Below are positions 10,023 to 21,789 of a stretch of DNA of 64,000 nucleotides, one piece after another. Position numbers and translations under genes: made by a program. Source of the DNA: Euglena gracilis (Eukaryota > Euglenida > Euglenophyceae > Euglenales); the NCBI GenBank assembly GCA_039621445.1, contig CP154955.1, forward strand, positions 44,601,540 through 44,665,539, read 5' to 3'. The number at the start of each line of letters is the position of its first letter. The first letter of the stretch is position 1. The notes under the pieces are model-generated. The model saw nothing but the letters and a program-made list of their open reading frames with translations. It was not told where the DNA came from and did no database searches.

Positions 10023-10422
10023 TGAAAAGGTGGCTTTGGCTACCTTCCCCCCCCCTGACCTCCCTGGGCAGTGGATGAAAGAGACCCCCCTTGCTCATTG
10101 AAGAAAGGTGCAAGAACCACTCACAATTGGCCCATGTGTGCTTTATGGGGGGGGCCTTCCACAAAGGAGCCTTCCCCAACGCCCCCCCCCACCAACCGCC
10201 CAACCATCTCTACCCATTCTTCTATGACGTCCTGGTACCTTTTGGTGTACATATGTCTCACCTTCTGCACAGGCTGGCCTTGGTGCTTGTTACACAATGT
10301 TTCCCATGCTTGTGGCTTGGAAGTAAAAGCGCCACGAAGGACAAAAGTTCGAGAAAAAAGGAGAGTTCGAAAAAGATCCTACAAAGCTGAGTCCAAGAAG
10401 AAGAAGGACAAAACGCTTTACA
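10023..10422 (+). repeat. 3' LTR of the gypsy insertion
   Basis: 400 bp, partner of 3780-4185, followed by GGCGC at 10423-10427 as target duplication. Confidence 0.9.
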
Positions 10423-10427
10423 GGCGC

Positions 10428-13420
10428 CAGGCACCCCCCGCTGGCAAGAAACGCCCCGCAGCGCCTCCCAGTCCCGTGAGAGCCGGCCCCCCCGACTCCA
10501 TGGCTCACCTGGCTCACCTGGAGATGACGTGCCCGCGGCCGTGGTCGTCGACCGCAACGGAAACAGCTCAGACCTCCGACAAGTTGGAGCCCCGCGCCTC
10601 ATCGTTCCGCAACAACCGGCCAGTCTGCAAGACATCCTCCTCTGCCGGGCTAACACCGTTCTCCACGTGCCAGCATCGAACCAGCGCGACGCGACGGAGA
10701 CCATTGCTGATACCATCTCCAAGTACGTTGCCCAACCCGACAACGACCGCCTGTTCGCCGTCTTGGCCTTCCCGAAATTGGTCCTGCGCACTGTCCCGAG
10801 CATCGGCCGAGAGGCGGCAAAGGATGCCTCCACCGCCATCAGCAGGCGCACACAGGTCTTCCGGCAGGGCCAGTACCTGACACTGGTGACCAGCTTCGAG
10901 CGGCCACGAGCCTGCCCGCCTCGTCCATTGAGACGCGCACAGCCAAGAAAGCACGCACCGAGCCCTGGTCCGTGCCTGACGCTGTGCTCCGACGGACGCG
11001 CAGACTGGTCGGGGAAGGAGCCCCAGCCAAAGCCCTGCACGTTCTGCTGTCCGAGTGGACACATCGCTCCAGCGACCCTGCGGTGTGGGCCAAATTGCAA
11101 GACCTGCAGCCACTGGGCCGGCCAGTCAACCCCAACAACTTCCCTCCGAAGTTGCCACCTTTCCCGGACGGTCAACACATACGTAGGAATAACTCCTCCG
11201 CGAAGCCATCCTCCGCTTCCCACGCACGTTGTCCCCGGGCTCCTCTGGACTGCGCCCCAGCAACTTGCAGGATGCTGTCCGCCGTCCTGGCCACGGCGCC
11301 CGCCTTCTCACGGCGCTTGGCCTGCTGGCATGGGTGGATGGCGACTTGCCTCCAGACCACACGCCAAGCTGGTGTTCCGCAAACCTGACCCCCTTGCGGA
11401 AAAAAGACGACGGCGTCCGGCCCATTGAAGTGGGCGAGACCCTTCGTCGACTGGTGGTGAAGGCACTCCTTCACACAGGAGCCGCAAGGGACCAAGTTGC
11501 CCGGCTGAGCACCCTCCAAACCGGCGTCGGACTACCCAACGCGGCCTAATCCACCGCCATCACGGTTCAGAACCTGGCCAGGAAACTGGACACCAGGGGG
11601 AAGTGGGCGGTTCTTCAGGTGGATCTGAAGAACACCTTCAATACCCTCGACCGCACGGTCATGCTCCAGTAGCGCAGATGCGCACACCCGCGCTTTTTAT
11701 TTTTTTGCCGGTCGCGTATGGCCAACTGGCGCATTTGTTCAGTGAGGGACGACTGCTGTCCTCTACCAGGGGCACGCACCAAGGCGGCCCTCTTAGGCCC
11801 ATTGGCTTCGCCGTTTGGCTACACACCATAGCCGAAACAATTGGACAACAGGCCGAACTGCTCTGGTCCTCCTGGTACTTCGACGACGGGATACTAATCG
11901 GCGAGCCTCTGGTATTGCAGAAGTGCCTGGATTTTCTTCGCGTCGAAAGCGAACGCACCGGGGTCCAGCTGAACCTGGCCAAGTGTGTGGCCTGGGGCCC
12001 TGCCGCCGGCGCCATCCCGACCGAGAGCACCTACAGCACGTGCCCTGGGCAGAGGATTCCGGCATCACTGTACTCTGTTGCCTGGTCAACTTTCTAACCT
12101 CCATCGGCCACACGGCAGCAGCCTGGGCGGAGGCCACGGCAGGAATTGAGAAAGCCGCAGACTTGGTCACGTCGGTGACAGACCCCCAGCTCGCTCACCA
12201 CCTCCTCCGGTCTTGCTTGGATGGTTGTAAGGTCACCACCTCTTGCGAGCATCCGACTCCTACGAGGCCCATGAGGAGGTAACCCGTTGTAGGGAAACTA
12301 TTCTCGGCGCCTTTGAAGACATCCTGGTTAGGCGCTCAGCACAGAACAACGGCAGCAAGCAGCTCCCCCTCTCCAATGGAGGATGCGGGCTCCGCATCCA
12401 GGCGGTTTGCCAGGCCGCCGCTCGCACCGCGGCCCTGTGCCAATACTATACCCATGCGCACAAAAAAGTGGCCTCCCCCACATACGCAGGAGCCCCAACC
12501 GAACGAGTCTGCCAGCAGCCCGCCAATGACCTCTGCTCCACGCTAGGCCCCCAGCATCCCGAGAGTCAGCGGCTGCTTGTCGCTGCGTCCTTCGCCTCTG
12601 CCTCCGGCAACGACACCTCGCAACAATGGTGGCAATCCCAGCTGTCCCGCACCACGGTGGATGGCCTCCTGAACCGAATTCCACCGAGAGACCAGGCCCG
12701 CCTGATGGAGCAGGCACATGGCATCGGTCACGGTTGGATGGCTGCGGCACCCCGCGATGCCCTCCTCACCACAGTCGACGCGGCTGACTACCGCCTTGGG
12801 CTGAAGCGGTGGCTAGGATTACCCCTGACAGACACCACCGGGACCTGCGCGGGCTGCCAGAATGTCACAGACGTACACGGTGACCAGGAGATGTGTTGAA
12901 TCCGGAACAACTTCGCAAATAGACACAATGCCGTCCAGGGCGCTCTGTTCAACCTTCTCTCCACAAACGGCCAAAGTGTGCAACGCGAAGTCCCGGTGCC
13001 CAACCAACCGGACACCTCACCACGACCAGCCGACCTTTTGCTCGCCACGTGGCAGGACGGCAAGCCAACAGCCGTTGACATCACCATCGCGCACGGATGG
13101 CAAGCAGCCGAACAGGGAACGCTGGAGGACCTTTCTCAAACGACGGGAACAGGCCTAGCACGCCAAGTATGACGTCCCCTGCCGCAACGGCGGCTGGTCG
13201 TTCGCCACGGTGGCAATGGGCACCTCGGGAGGACTGGGCCCCGAAAGCGCCAAGTTGCTCTCCAGGATGATGAAGCGTACCACCGTGTGGGACCAAGGCG
13301 AGTACGCTCTACACGTCAAGCCGAGAGCTACCAGCTGCTGGCGCTGACTCTTTTCCGCCAAGTGGTGCAGATGCTGCGCCCCAAGCACTTCCTTCGCTGA
13401 GCCCCACGGGTAACGTCAAC
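10428..13420 (+). pseudogene. Reverse transcriptase and restriction-like endonuclease of the split non-LTR retrotransposon
   Basis: Continuation of the element interrupted at 3779. Conserved blocks appear in order but in shifting frames: FAVLAFPKLVLRTVPS (about 10755), AVLRRTRRLVGEGAPAKAL (10980), PGSSGLRPSNLQDA (11233), LRKKDDGVRPIEVGETLRRL (11394) and LQVDLKNTFNTLDR (motif A, 11613). Then GTHQGGPLRPIGFAV and YFDDG at 11876-11890 (catalytic motif C). Downstream lie CAGCQNVTDVHGDQEMC (12846) and an endonuclease-like RPADLLL...AVDITIAHG (13024-13095), then a conserved tail GTSGGLGPESAKLL (13220). Stops and frameshifts, including one right after the Cys/His motif, show it is dead. The layout matches R2/CRE/NeSL-type elements, which nick specific targets and prime from the nick. 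Confidence 0.82.
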
Positions 13421-14159
13421 ACCAACACCGACCAGACAATTCCCATCCACCGCCACCACCTCTCAAGAGCAGCCAATGCACGTCCCATATCGCAGGCGGG
13501 CGGCCAAAGAAGCCGTCTCACCCCGGCGATCCATATGCCCGACCCCTCTGTGCATAGATCTGTAGCATCTGACCACTGAGCTGACTATCCATGGAGTCCA
13601 CCCATATGTACATAGCCTCCCTCTCCCGAACACAAATCCAGTAGGCTGTGCCACTGGTCGGTGGATTCAGTTCGCCCCACCACCGCCTTCCAGTAGTTTT
13701 TTCACACCTCGGCCCCAAGCCAGTCTTTCCAGGTCAACCCGTGGTTTTCGGGTGGCCATTGTGGCAGGCACCAGCGATTGTTTTTGTCCTGGGTTGTGAA
13801 CAGACGGAAAAGTATCTTTTCCCTGTCCGCCGTCAGCCCCACTCTCCTCCCTGCTTTCCCCCACCACGCAAAGCTGTCGCCGGCAGTCGGTTCTGTAAGT
13901 AGGCTTCTGTTTTCTAGTGCGAATATGACCGCCTAGGAGCCCTACACGGGTACGACCAGGATCATTGGTGTAGAAACAAATTTTTCTCGGGGGGCGACAC
14001 TTCTGAAAAAAATTTCCAGCCAGGGTAAAAGAAAACTTCTAACTATCAAACTATTCACCTCCACTAAAGGACATGGATTGCCACGAGCAACTGCTAAGAG
14101 GCAGGCTGGGACGCAACTAGTGGGCCAGTGCAATGGTCGAAGAGTGTGCTGTGTTTTTC
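13421..14159. other. No gene recognised
   Basis: Probably the 3' untranslated part and flank of the non-LTR element. No clear poly(A) tail or target duplication was found, so its right end is open. A TTTTTCTCGGGGGG-like motif at about 13981 resembles one at 21415-21470, possibly remnants of the hAT element ends. Confidence 0.3.
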
Positions 14160-14876
14160 AAGATGAATTTCAAGTAAGGTGTCTAGGTCAAGGGAATACA
14201 CATCTTCCTTATACTCACTGCACAAAGCAAAATGGTTCAAACTAGCATGGAAAAGAAACGGACCTCAAAAAAAATGAGGGGGATTGCATCTTTGAAGGAA
14301 ATTTTGTCAACCACTTTTCCATGCTATCCAAGGCGTGCTTGTCCGACTTGGGAGTGAAGGTAAGTTTTCAAACGCCGCAGGGTGGAGAATGAACACTCGG
14401 TGGTTGCATGGTTGAATGGTCAGACACAACCTCACCATCACAACCACCAAGGGTAATATAGCGCGGATTGCCAACTCCAGAACATTGTTTGTGTCACATG
14501 TGAGAGCACAAAGTGCACAGGTAAAAAAAAAAGTTAAATTGGGTGTCATTTGGAACCTCAGTGACATTGTCAATTTGGAGAGGGGAGAGGGTGAAAATCC
14601 GCTGTTTACCTCAAGGCAAAAAAGGAAGGTGTCATTGGGGTCATAAAAAAGGCTCTGGCTCCAGGGTCACTGCGGAGGAAGTCCACATTGTCTGCAAAGT
14701 TTCGAAACTGCATCTTCTTGTCCTTGCAAATATGTTGCAAAACAAGGCACTCCTTATGTTTTGCATCCCCACAGACATCCAGGTAGTCCAGTTCAGTTTG
14801 TTTTGGACCCCCCTCACTTGTCCAGGTAAGTTACAGGGGTCAACAAAATCCTCGATGAATACACCTTCCTGACACC
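14160..14876 (-). pseudogene. C-terminal part of a hAT transposase (dimerisation region), remnant
   Basis: On the minus strand, NVLELAIRAIL changes frame into ATTECSFSTLRRLKTYLHSQ (about 14430-14350). This matches the hAT C-terminal dimerisation signature in which ...ERSFS.LRRIKTYLRS is typical. Further upstream KDKKMQFRNFADNVDFLRSD (14715-14655) could belong to the same protein. Several frameshifts are present. It is the downstream half of the gene at 20182-21060, separated from it by the LTR element. Confidence 0.6.
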
Positions 14877-15471
14877 TGTCGGTGGGAGGTTTTAAAGAAA
14901 AAAAGGGACGACGAAAGTGTAAGGGTGTACCGGAATGAATTGAAATGCCTAGGAAATGGAGTGCCCGACCGACTGGGCCTCCTTCTTCTTTTCCCCCACC
15001 TACGGTCACCACCCGGTCACCACCCAGCCCCAGGGTTTTTTAATAAAAAGGGCCTCCGGAGGGCTCAGGGCCGGAGGCCCGGCTTTTCGCCCCCTGCCAG
15101 TGGCTGGGTTGGCATACCGGCGTAGGATCAAAAAACTTTGCAACTGAAAATGGCTTTTTCTGCCCTTGAATTCAAAGAAAACCACAAATAAGACCTTTTT
15201 GAAGTATGGACTTGATGCAGAAGGCAAAGCACACACAAGGCAATCTGCACACCTTGGTTGAACACACCTGTGCTTGCAGTGGGTGAGAGGAACATATAAA
15301 CAATGATTTTGGAATGGAATGCCTTGCTCCTTCATTCTTTTCTTTTGTATTTCCAGAATTGCAACATTTTGCTCACCTTCCAATTGACTTCTGGAGCTTC
15401 CTACCCACTGGGTGAGGCTTATCGCGGGGAGAATGTTGAGAAACCGGCTGTCGGCGGGCCGACAGCCGACA
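14877..15471 (-). repeat. 3' LTR of the non-autonomous LTR element
   Basis: 595 bp, pair of 19594-20177. It contains a strong hairpin (GGGCCTCCGGAGGGC...GGCCGGAGGCCC) near 15050-15080, next to AATAAAAA on the plus strand, and a TATA-like ATATAAAC/GTTTATAT at about 15292. Confidence 0.85.
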
Positions 15472-15484
15472 CCCCCTCCCTTGC
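15472..15484 (-). promoter_or_regulatory. Polypurine tract of the non-autonomous LTR element
   Basis: On the minus strand the purine tract AAGGGAGGGGG abuts the TG of the 3' LTR; identical to the tract at 2203-2217. Confidence 0.6.
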
Positions 15485-18400
15485 GACGTTAGTCGGACCA
15501 ATTTCCCCCCCCCCCCCTTGAAATGGGGGAAAATGCATTTTTTGGGGGCCGTTTTGGCCTCCGGGGGCATTTTTTATATTTTTTGAAGGGCTGTGGTGAC
15601 CCCCCCCCCCAGCAACTTGATAGTGCTTTTAGGGGCACCTGAAAAATCAGGTGATAACGGGGCCAGCCCCCCCCCCACCGGTGGTGGAAGGGAGAAAGAA
15701 ACGTCCCACAAAAAATGTGGGGGAATTCTTGTAATTTGTTGAGTCCGAACTTGTGTTTGCAAAAGTAACATGGAACCCATAAAATAATCGAAAACAAAAA
15801 AATCTTCGGGCACACTTCCCCCCAGGCCTGTCCCTCACACTGCCTTAATTAAAACGTCCCTTTGGCAGCGTTCAAGAATATTGCCCCTGGTGAGGAAGGA
15901 AAGAATCCAAACAATAACAACTGAACGTTCGTTGATTTTTTTTGTGAAGAAATGAAATTCTTTTGAATCAGGGACTTGGCTCACAGTGCCCGGCCTAATT
16001 CTTTGTTTGGGTGGGGAAAAAAAAGAACAGGAGCGAGGAATTCCTTTCCAACTCGGGACAAGGAAAAGGCAAAGAAGGGTGAGGAAAAGGAAAAACGGTG
16101 AGGCGCAAAGGTACGAGGTAAGGCGGTTATATGGGGGAATAGTGTACAGATGGGTGTGCGGGTTCGTGTGCGTGCGCGGTTGCGTGTTTTGTGTGTATGC
16201 ACGCCCTCTTCCTTGTCGTGCATTCCAACCGAAAATGACTTGGTCGATTTTTTTTTGTTGGACGCAGAACAGGGCTTCACATTGGCCCTCAGCCACTATA
16301 TCACAGGGCTTGAGTGCCCACGTGACTGTTTTTTGTTGGCCCACACCAGGGCCTGAGGAGGGTCCACCCCCCCCGAGTTCGAATATTCCATGAAAATTGC
16401 AGTTCTCAAAGTCCAAACCGAATCAAAAAACTGAGTCTGCAAATCTGAACTCGGTTTTCTTTCTCCTTGAAAAAAATAAAAATGCCAGATTTTTTCCAAC
16501 ACAGATGTATCCTCCACAAAAGCAGGGCATGCAAAAGCCCTCAACAAATCCAGCCAGGAATTCCAACCTCCAAACCCAAAGTCAGCCACACAACATCCCA
16601 CAACTGTGGACTGCACAGACTGCCAAACCGAATCACAATGTCCGTGATAACCAACCGATCTGCCCCCCCCCCAACACAACCGTGAGGGTCGGGGGTTCCC
16701 AGCAAATTCAAAAATCCCGAAGAACGCGACTCTCCAGGAATATTCTCACTGCCCCCCCCCCATTCACACGGGGCAATGGGGGTTAAATGACTTGGCAAAC
16801 TAAAAAAACCCAAAAATTTAAATCCACGTCTCGCAGCCAAGGCGATTTTTTGCTGCCCCCCCCCCCCCAACAAGAGGCAAGGGGCATAACCTGGCTTCAG
16901 CCTCCAAACCCAAAAAAAAATGGCAAACCTGGGCTTCTTGTCCAAACCGAACGAAACAAAACACCACCACTCAACTCCACCATAAAGGATGGGGCTTCTC
17001 ACTGCCCCCCCCCCCCCCCGCAAAAGGGCTGGAGGGCAAAACCTCAATCAACTCAACCTGGGCTTCACATTTCCAAACCGACTGCAAAACAAAATTCAGC
17101 TCCATCAAAGCCGAATTAGTCACAGGATCAGGCTTCGCTGAGCCCCCCCCCCCCCCCGCAGCACACGGGGTGGCAGGGGTCCAGAAACTTGGAAATCGTT
17201 GCCCGAGCCGAAATCTGCCAGGATCCAAAAGACAGAAAAAATTTAACGCTCAATCCTGAGGCTCGGTTCTCCAAAGAAAGTAATCCAGTTGTCATAACAA
17301 TTACTTCGGTGCACTCAGCCAAATGGACCCCCCCACAAATGATGGGAGAACCCATTTACATTTGTATTCCTCCATAATTCTTCACTGGAGGAAAAATAAG
17401 CTGATTCTTGCACCCAGACTATTTGGGCAGCCCCCCCCCCCCGTACGGCGAGGCCACACCGCTTGGGGAGAGTTGAGACTGTCTCAGAGCGGGAGAATGA
17501 ATCCTGGGCCTCAGCCCTGAAGCAAAACCCATCAGCCCAGGCTTCGACACACCAAGGCTCAGCATTAAACTTCCCAGCTGGGTAACAATACCACTTCCAA
17601 GTATCCACCGTGGCAACGATATTCTGCTTGTGGTAGTCCAAATTGCAAAATTCTTGATAAATTCTTCACGGTGAAATTCTCGAACTTGCTCCTTGTGTTG
17701 TTGAGTTGAAAACCTGCACGAGGGGAAAAAAGAAACAAAAAAAACCAAACACAGCAACAAACATCCACTGAAGCTGGACCCTATGGCTGCCTCCTCACAA
17801 CACCCACACAGATTGATTTGTCGGTGTGGCCAAACCACAACAAAAAAACAAGATGCATAGTTGTCTATCATATTGCCGATCATCTAATGGCAATTGGGGA
17901 AGAGAGGAACCCCATTACGACAAACTTTGCATCCCCAGCAGCAGGCTGCAACACAAAACGCAGCTGTTGGAAAAATCAAAAAATCAGTGCTGCTGTTGGA
18001 AGAATGTGCAGCCGACCACAACCAAGCAAACCAACCCAGATGAGATTGAGATTATGGCTCACCAATTGGCCAACAGATTACACAGGACAAGGAAAAAATG
18101 AGCTTTGCCACCACTTCGGGTTTTTTTCCAGAAATATTCTGGTGGACTTTGTTTCCCAACAGGCTTGACAATACAACCAAATTTCATGAAACAAAATTCT
18201 GGCGATTATGCAGCTGAACAACACCCTCAGCTGCCCAATGATGACTCTGAGATTTTCCGGAATGGGGCTCTCAGAAAATGCAACCACCCATATGTCCCAG
18301 CTGATTTCGTTTCTTGGGGGTTTATACAAGAGATGGTATGGCCACAGCACCTCCTGTGTATGTTCCCCCCCCCTCGTTACTCATCAACTGAAAACTTGGA

Positions 18401-19580
18401 TTGGTCACTAAAAAATCCCCAGTCGCGACCAAAAACGAAACCAGTGAACTGAAACTGAACCACTGAACACTGAACTGAAAACTGAACACCACTGAACTCA
18501 GGATCCCTGGGCCCTTGAGTGTGTGTCGACGGGGGTGTCTGTTCCTCCCGGATTTACACACCCGGTTCCCCTCTTTGACCAGTCAATCCCAAAAATGAAC
18601 GAAAATTACTCTGCCTGCCAGTGTTCGATAGAGGTGTTTTTTCCCCTCGAAACGACATTACCCAAAACCGAACTGGGCTGCCTCACTGGAAGCACACCGA
18701 AACTGAGTGAAACAACAAAACTGTGAAAATGGAACAGGTCGATGCATGGCCCAGACAGGAAAAAGTCACTGAACAAACTAGTAAACCTCTCCCAAAAGAT
18801 GGACTCGAAGCCCACAAATGCATGGGACCAGCATACAAACCCACTGAAATGATGTCCTGATCTGTGGATTGAGCACCTGCCAATTCTGCAGTGAACTCAC
18901 CCTGATCGAAGCCAAACTGGGACTCACAAAACAAAAAACTTTTGGAAATGTTTGTCTGGCTGCTTGAGCACAAGTAAAAGGGTACTGTGCACCCCAGAGA
19001 AAACGGTGTTTCTCAAAAATGACATGCTTCAAGCATTCTGAGGTTTATCCGAAAAATCCACAACCAGAAAACGATAAAAGACTTGAATCACTGCTGAAGA
19101 AAACGTAAACTTGACTTTCCCACAGCCAAAACTGAAAAACCATCAACCTGAAAATGAAAATTCTGCCAGAAACATTATCTTCCAGATTGGACTCCACAGT
19201 TCGTTCAAAAAAGCACAGCCTGATTTGGGAAAAAAATTGCTGAAAACTAGACACTGAGAAAAACCACACGCCACAGAAAAAAAAAATCACACCCGACAAC
19301 AACCTGGAGCTTAGAGCTTGGCTCTCAGCTGACACTCACACTGGCCCGTTCTCCTATTACTGCGAGTTACAAAAATCTGGGCCGTTTTCAGTGTCCATTC
19401 CCCCAGAGCCTTGCTCACAGATTGATTCCATTCCATTTGCAAAAAATACACCAGATGAAAACATTCACCCACGATTTACAGCACAAACTGGTGCACAAAT
19501 TCCAGCAGATTTATGGTGCACAGATTCCAAAGAAACCAGAGATTTCAAAAAGATTCTGCTGGGCACAGCCCAGCAGCAAA
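15485..19580 (-). other. Interior of the LTR element, no coding capacity recognised
   Basis: Searched by eye on both strands for protease DSGA, RT YxDD and QG-type motifs, RNase H and integrase; none seen. 18380-19330 contains repeated short blocks such as CACTGAACTGAAAACTGAAC and AACTGAG. Poly-C blocks recur between 16660 and 17450. Confidence 0.55.
16660..17450. repeat. Degenerate array of poly-C blocks
   Basis: Runs of about 8-16 C at about 16663, 16751, 16857, 17003, 17142 and 17431, each preceded by a TGC/GAGC-type triplet. Recurring CCAAACCGA words lie between them. Spacing is irregular (about 90-290 bp), so this is a decayed tandem array rather than a clean one. Confidence 0.6.
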
Positions 19581-19593
19581 CCTCTGCTTACCA
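19581..19593 (-). promoter_or_regulatory. Primer-binding site of the LTR element
   Basis: Minus-strand TGGTAAGCAGAGG directly abuts the 5' LTR end. It differs from the site at 4188 by one inserted A and shows that the element is read on the minus strand. Confidence 0.7.
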
Positions 19594-20177
19594 TGTCGGT
19601 GGGGGGTTTCGGAGAAAAAAAGGGACGACGAAAGTGTAAGGGTGTACCGGAATGAATTGAAATGCCTGGGAAATGGAGTGCCCGACCGACTGGGCCTCCT
19701 TCTTCTTTTCCCCCACCTACGGTCACCACCCAGCCCCAGGGTTTTTTAATAAAAAGAGCCTCCGGAGGGCTCAGGGTCGGAGGCCCGGCTTTTCGCCCCC
19801 TGCCAGTGGCTGGGTTGGCATACCGGCGTAGGATCAAAAAACTTTGCAACTGAAAATGGCTTTTTCTGCCTTTGAATTCAAAGAAAACCACAAATAAGAC
19901 CTTTTTGAAGTATGGACTTGATGCAGAAGGCAAAGCACACACAAGGCAATCTGCACACCTTGGTTGAACACACCTGTGCTTGCAGTGGGTGACAGGAACA
20001 TATAAACAATGATTTTGGAATGGAATGCCTTGCTCCTTCATTCTTTTCTTTTGTATTTCCAGAATTGCAACATTTTGCTCACCTTCCAATTGACTTCTGG
20101 AGCTTCCTACCCACTGGGTGAGGCTTATCGCGGGGGGAATGTTGAGAAACCGGCTGTCGGCGGGCGGACAGCCGACA
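19594..20177 (-). repeat. 5' LTR of the non-autonomous LTR element
   Basis: 584 bp, pair of 14877-15471; differences are few and include one missing GGTCACCACCC duplication. Confidence 0.85.
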
Positions 20178-20181
20178 CACC

Positions 20182-21060
20182 CCCCTTGGTCTCATTTTAA
20201 AGTGAGGCCTTGGGTGAAGCATCTGTTGCTCAAATTCCAAGGAAGTGGGTTGGTCCAAATCGTTCCCATAGAATGCCAGCAGTTCGTGAAGTTCTCCTTG
20301 CCACCATGAACCAGAAAGTTTTCAATGGCCAAAATGTTGTTTGCCGCCATGCTGCTTTTTACCCACCTCCACTTCCAAATATGCATCTGCCAAAAAAAAT
20401 CTCGCAAGTACAAAAAAATGGATGCGCCTTGACGCAATGACGCAACTTCCACTGCCTCCCAAAATACGTCAAACCGTTTTGCATCAATCTAATCATGCAA
20501 TGATGACCTGACAACCAAAATGATCTCGATGGCCTCTGCAAAATGTAGTTGTATCCCTTGCAGTGTTGTTCGAGCTCGGTCGACGGTCTGAAGAACTTGT
20601 CCGTTCCAGGTTTGTTGGGGTGTTTGGTCATGGGAGGAGGTCATGAAATTTCATGAAACCTGGTGATTTTGCAAGAGATGATAGTTTTTTTACGTAAAAA
20701 AGTGCAGCACCTACCGCCCCCCCATATTGTCCCCCTCCATATTGTCCCTCGGGCCCCCCCCCATATTGCCCCCCCCCATATTGTCCGGTCGGGCCTCCCG
20801 GGGGGAGGTCGGTAGGACAACAAAGGGGGGGGGGGTACCGCAAAAATTGTGGACTCATCAATTCAATGCAAAAAAAAGTGTCAAATTGCAGCAACTTTGT
20901 GGCATGGCCTCTTGCAATGACACCAATGTCCGTTCTGTCAGTGTTGTCAACATCGTTGAAAAATTCCAACAAACCACGGTAGTTGCAACAAATGCCTGCC
21001 AGTACCCTGGCCCTCATTGACAAGCGAGTGGCGCACAATGACGGCAAATTTGCACACCCC
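20182..21060 (-). pseudogene. hAT transposase, central part (DUF4371-like), remnant
   Basis: Minus strand. LCATRLSMRARVLAGICCNY, LLEFFNDVDNTDRTDIGVIA and ARGHATKLLQFDTFFCIEL (21047-20870) match the region after the TRW motif of hAT transposases. After a TA-flanked insertion at 20714-20835 it continues LQGIQLHFAEAIEIILVVRS and AKRFDVFWEAVEVASLRQGA (about 20570-20420). The normal product cuts and pastes hAT elements. Stops, frameshifts and two insertions make it a pseudogene; the rest lies at 14160-14876. Confidence 0.65.
20714..20835. mobile_element. TA-flanked word-repeat element (word CATATTGTCC), inside the hAT gene
   Basis: TA at 20712-20713 and 20836-20837 bounds 122 bp that starts CCGCCCCCCC and ends in a 13-base G run. 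CCATATTG(T/C)CC occurs four times between C runs, followed by a hairpin of GGTCGGGCCTCCCGGGG type. The right end reads GGACAACAAAGGGG instead of GGACAATATGG, a diverged copy of the word. Confidence 0.6.
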
Positions 21061-21789
21061 CCTTCATCACAGGCCCACGACCGAGAGCGACCGAGATGGC
21101 CGCTCTGACCATGGTCGCTCTCCGTCGACCACCACTACCCCCCCCCCAGGATATAGTAACCCCCCTCCCTTGCTCATCACCGATGACACAGCCACCCCAC
21201 TCCTTGTGTCAAGCCCATCACGGCTACACGGTGAATTTTTTCCCCTCGTGTTATCCAAATCTTTCCACGGCTTTTTTGTAGTTCTTAAAACCGTTTTCCA
21301 CAAAGGCCAACTTGGCACAAATGGCACTTCGCCATTTGGGGCCACATCAGGGGCCAAGGAGCATTTTGGTGCCAAAAACTTTTTCATCCTCTGAGGGGAA
21401 AAAAGGTATAAAAAAATTCTCGGGGGGTCAAGTCTCGGGGGCGGGCGAGAAAATTTCTCGGGGTAGCCGCCCCCCCCGACCCCCCCCCCTTTCTACAGCA
21501 ATGACCATGATAAGAGCCTGCCGCCCCCCTTCCACACCTCCCCTCGGGTTTTCAGCGAATACACTTGACCAACCCCGCGAACCTTTGGCACACCCAAAGT
21601 GGGTGGATTGGATTCTTTGACAGGAAACCTGCCTGCCCCGTTTCCAACAGTGGGCTTTTTCACACCCCACCTAAGCCGAAACGGCTAATAGGTAACCGCT
21701 GACCTTTTGCGTGTTTTTGGGCTTTGGGTGGAAGCCGCTGTGCGGAAAGGAGAGACACCGAATGGAGTAGTGAACCCCACCAGGGAACG
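21061..21789. other. No gene firmly recognised; probable 5' flank of the hAT remnant
   Basis: A minus-strand frame (21067-21387) runs towards the hAT remnant without known motifs. 21415-21490 has TTCTCGGGG repeated three times and a C run, which could be a decayed element end. Confidence 0.3.

Larger units (their letters stand above)
3780..10422 (+). mobile_element. Complete Ty3/gypsy insertion with two LTRs and 5-bp target duplication
   Basis: Both LTRs (3780-4185 and 10023-10422) start TGAAAAGG and end TTTACA. GGCGC at 3775-3779 is repeated at 10423-10427. Removing the element joins the two halves of the non-LTR retrotransposon, which shows it inserted later. It carries a primer-binding site, a leader, gag-protease-RT, a truncated RNase H, a chromodomain and a purine tract. 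Integrase is missing, so it is not autonomous in its present form. Confidence 0.92.
14877..20177 (-). mobile_element. LTR retrotransposon without recognisable genes (LARD-like)
   Basis: Two near-identical LTRs (14877-15471, 19594-20177), both TGTCGG...CCGACA. On the minus strand the 5' LTR is followed by TGGTAAGCAGAGG (19593-19581), an initiator-Met-type primer site, and the 3' LTR is preceded by AAGGGAGGGGG. CACC flanks both outer ends (14873-14876, 20178-20181). The roughly 4.1-kb interior shows no gag, RT or integrase motif on either strand. Polypurine tract and LTR start match the gypsy element at the left edge, so it is probably a non-autonomous relative mobilised by that family. Confidence 0.8.
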
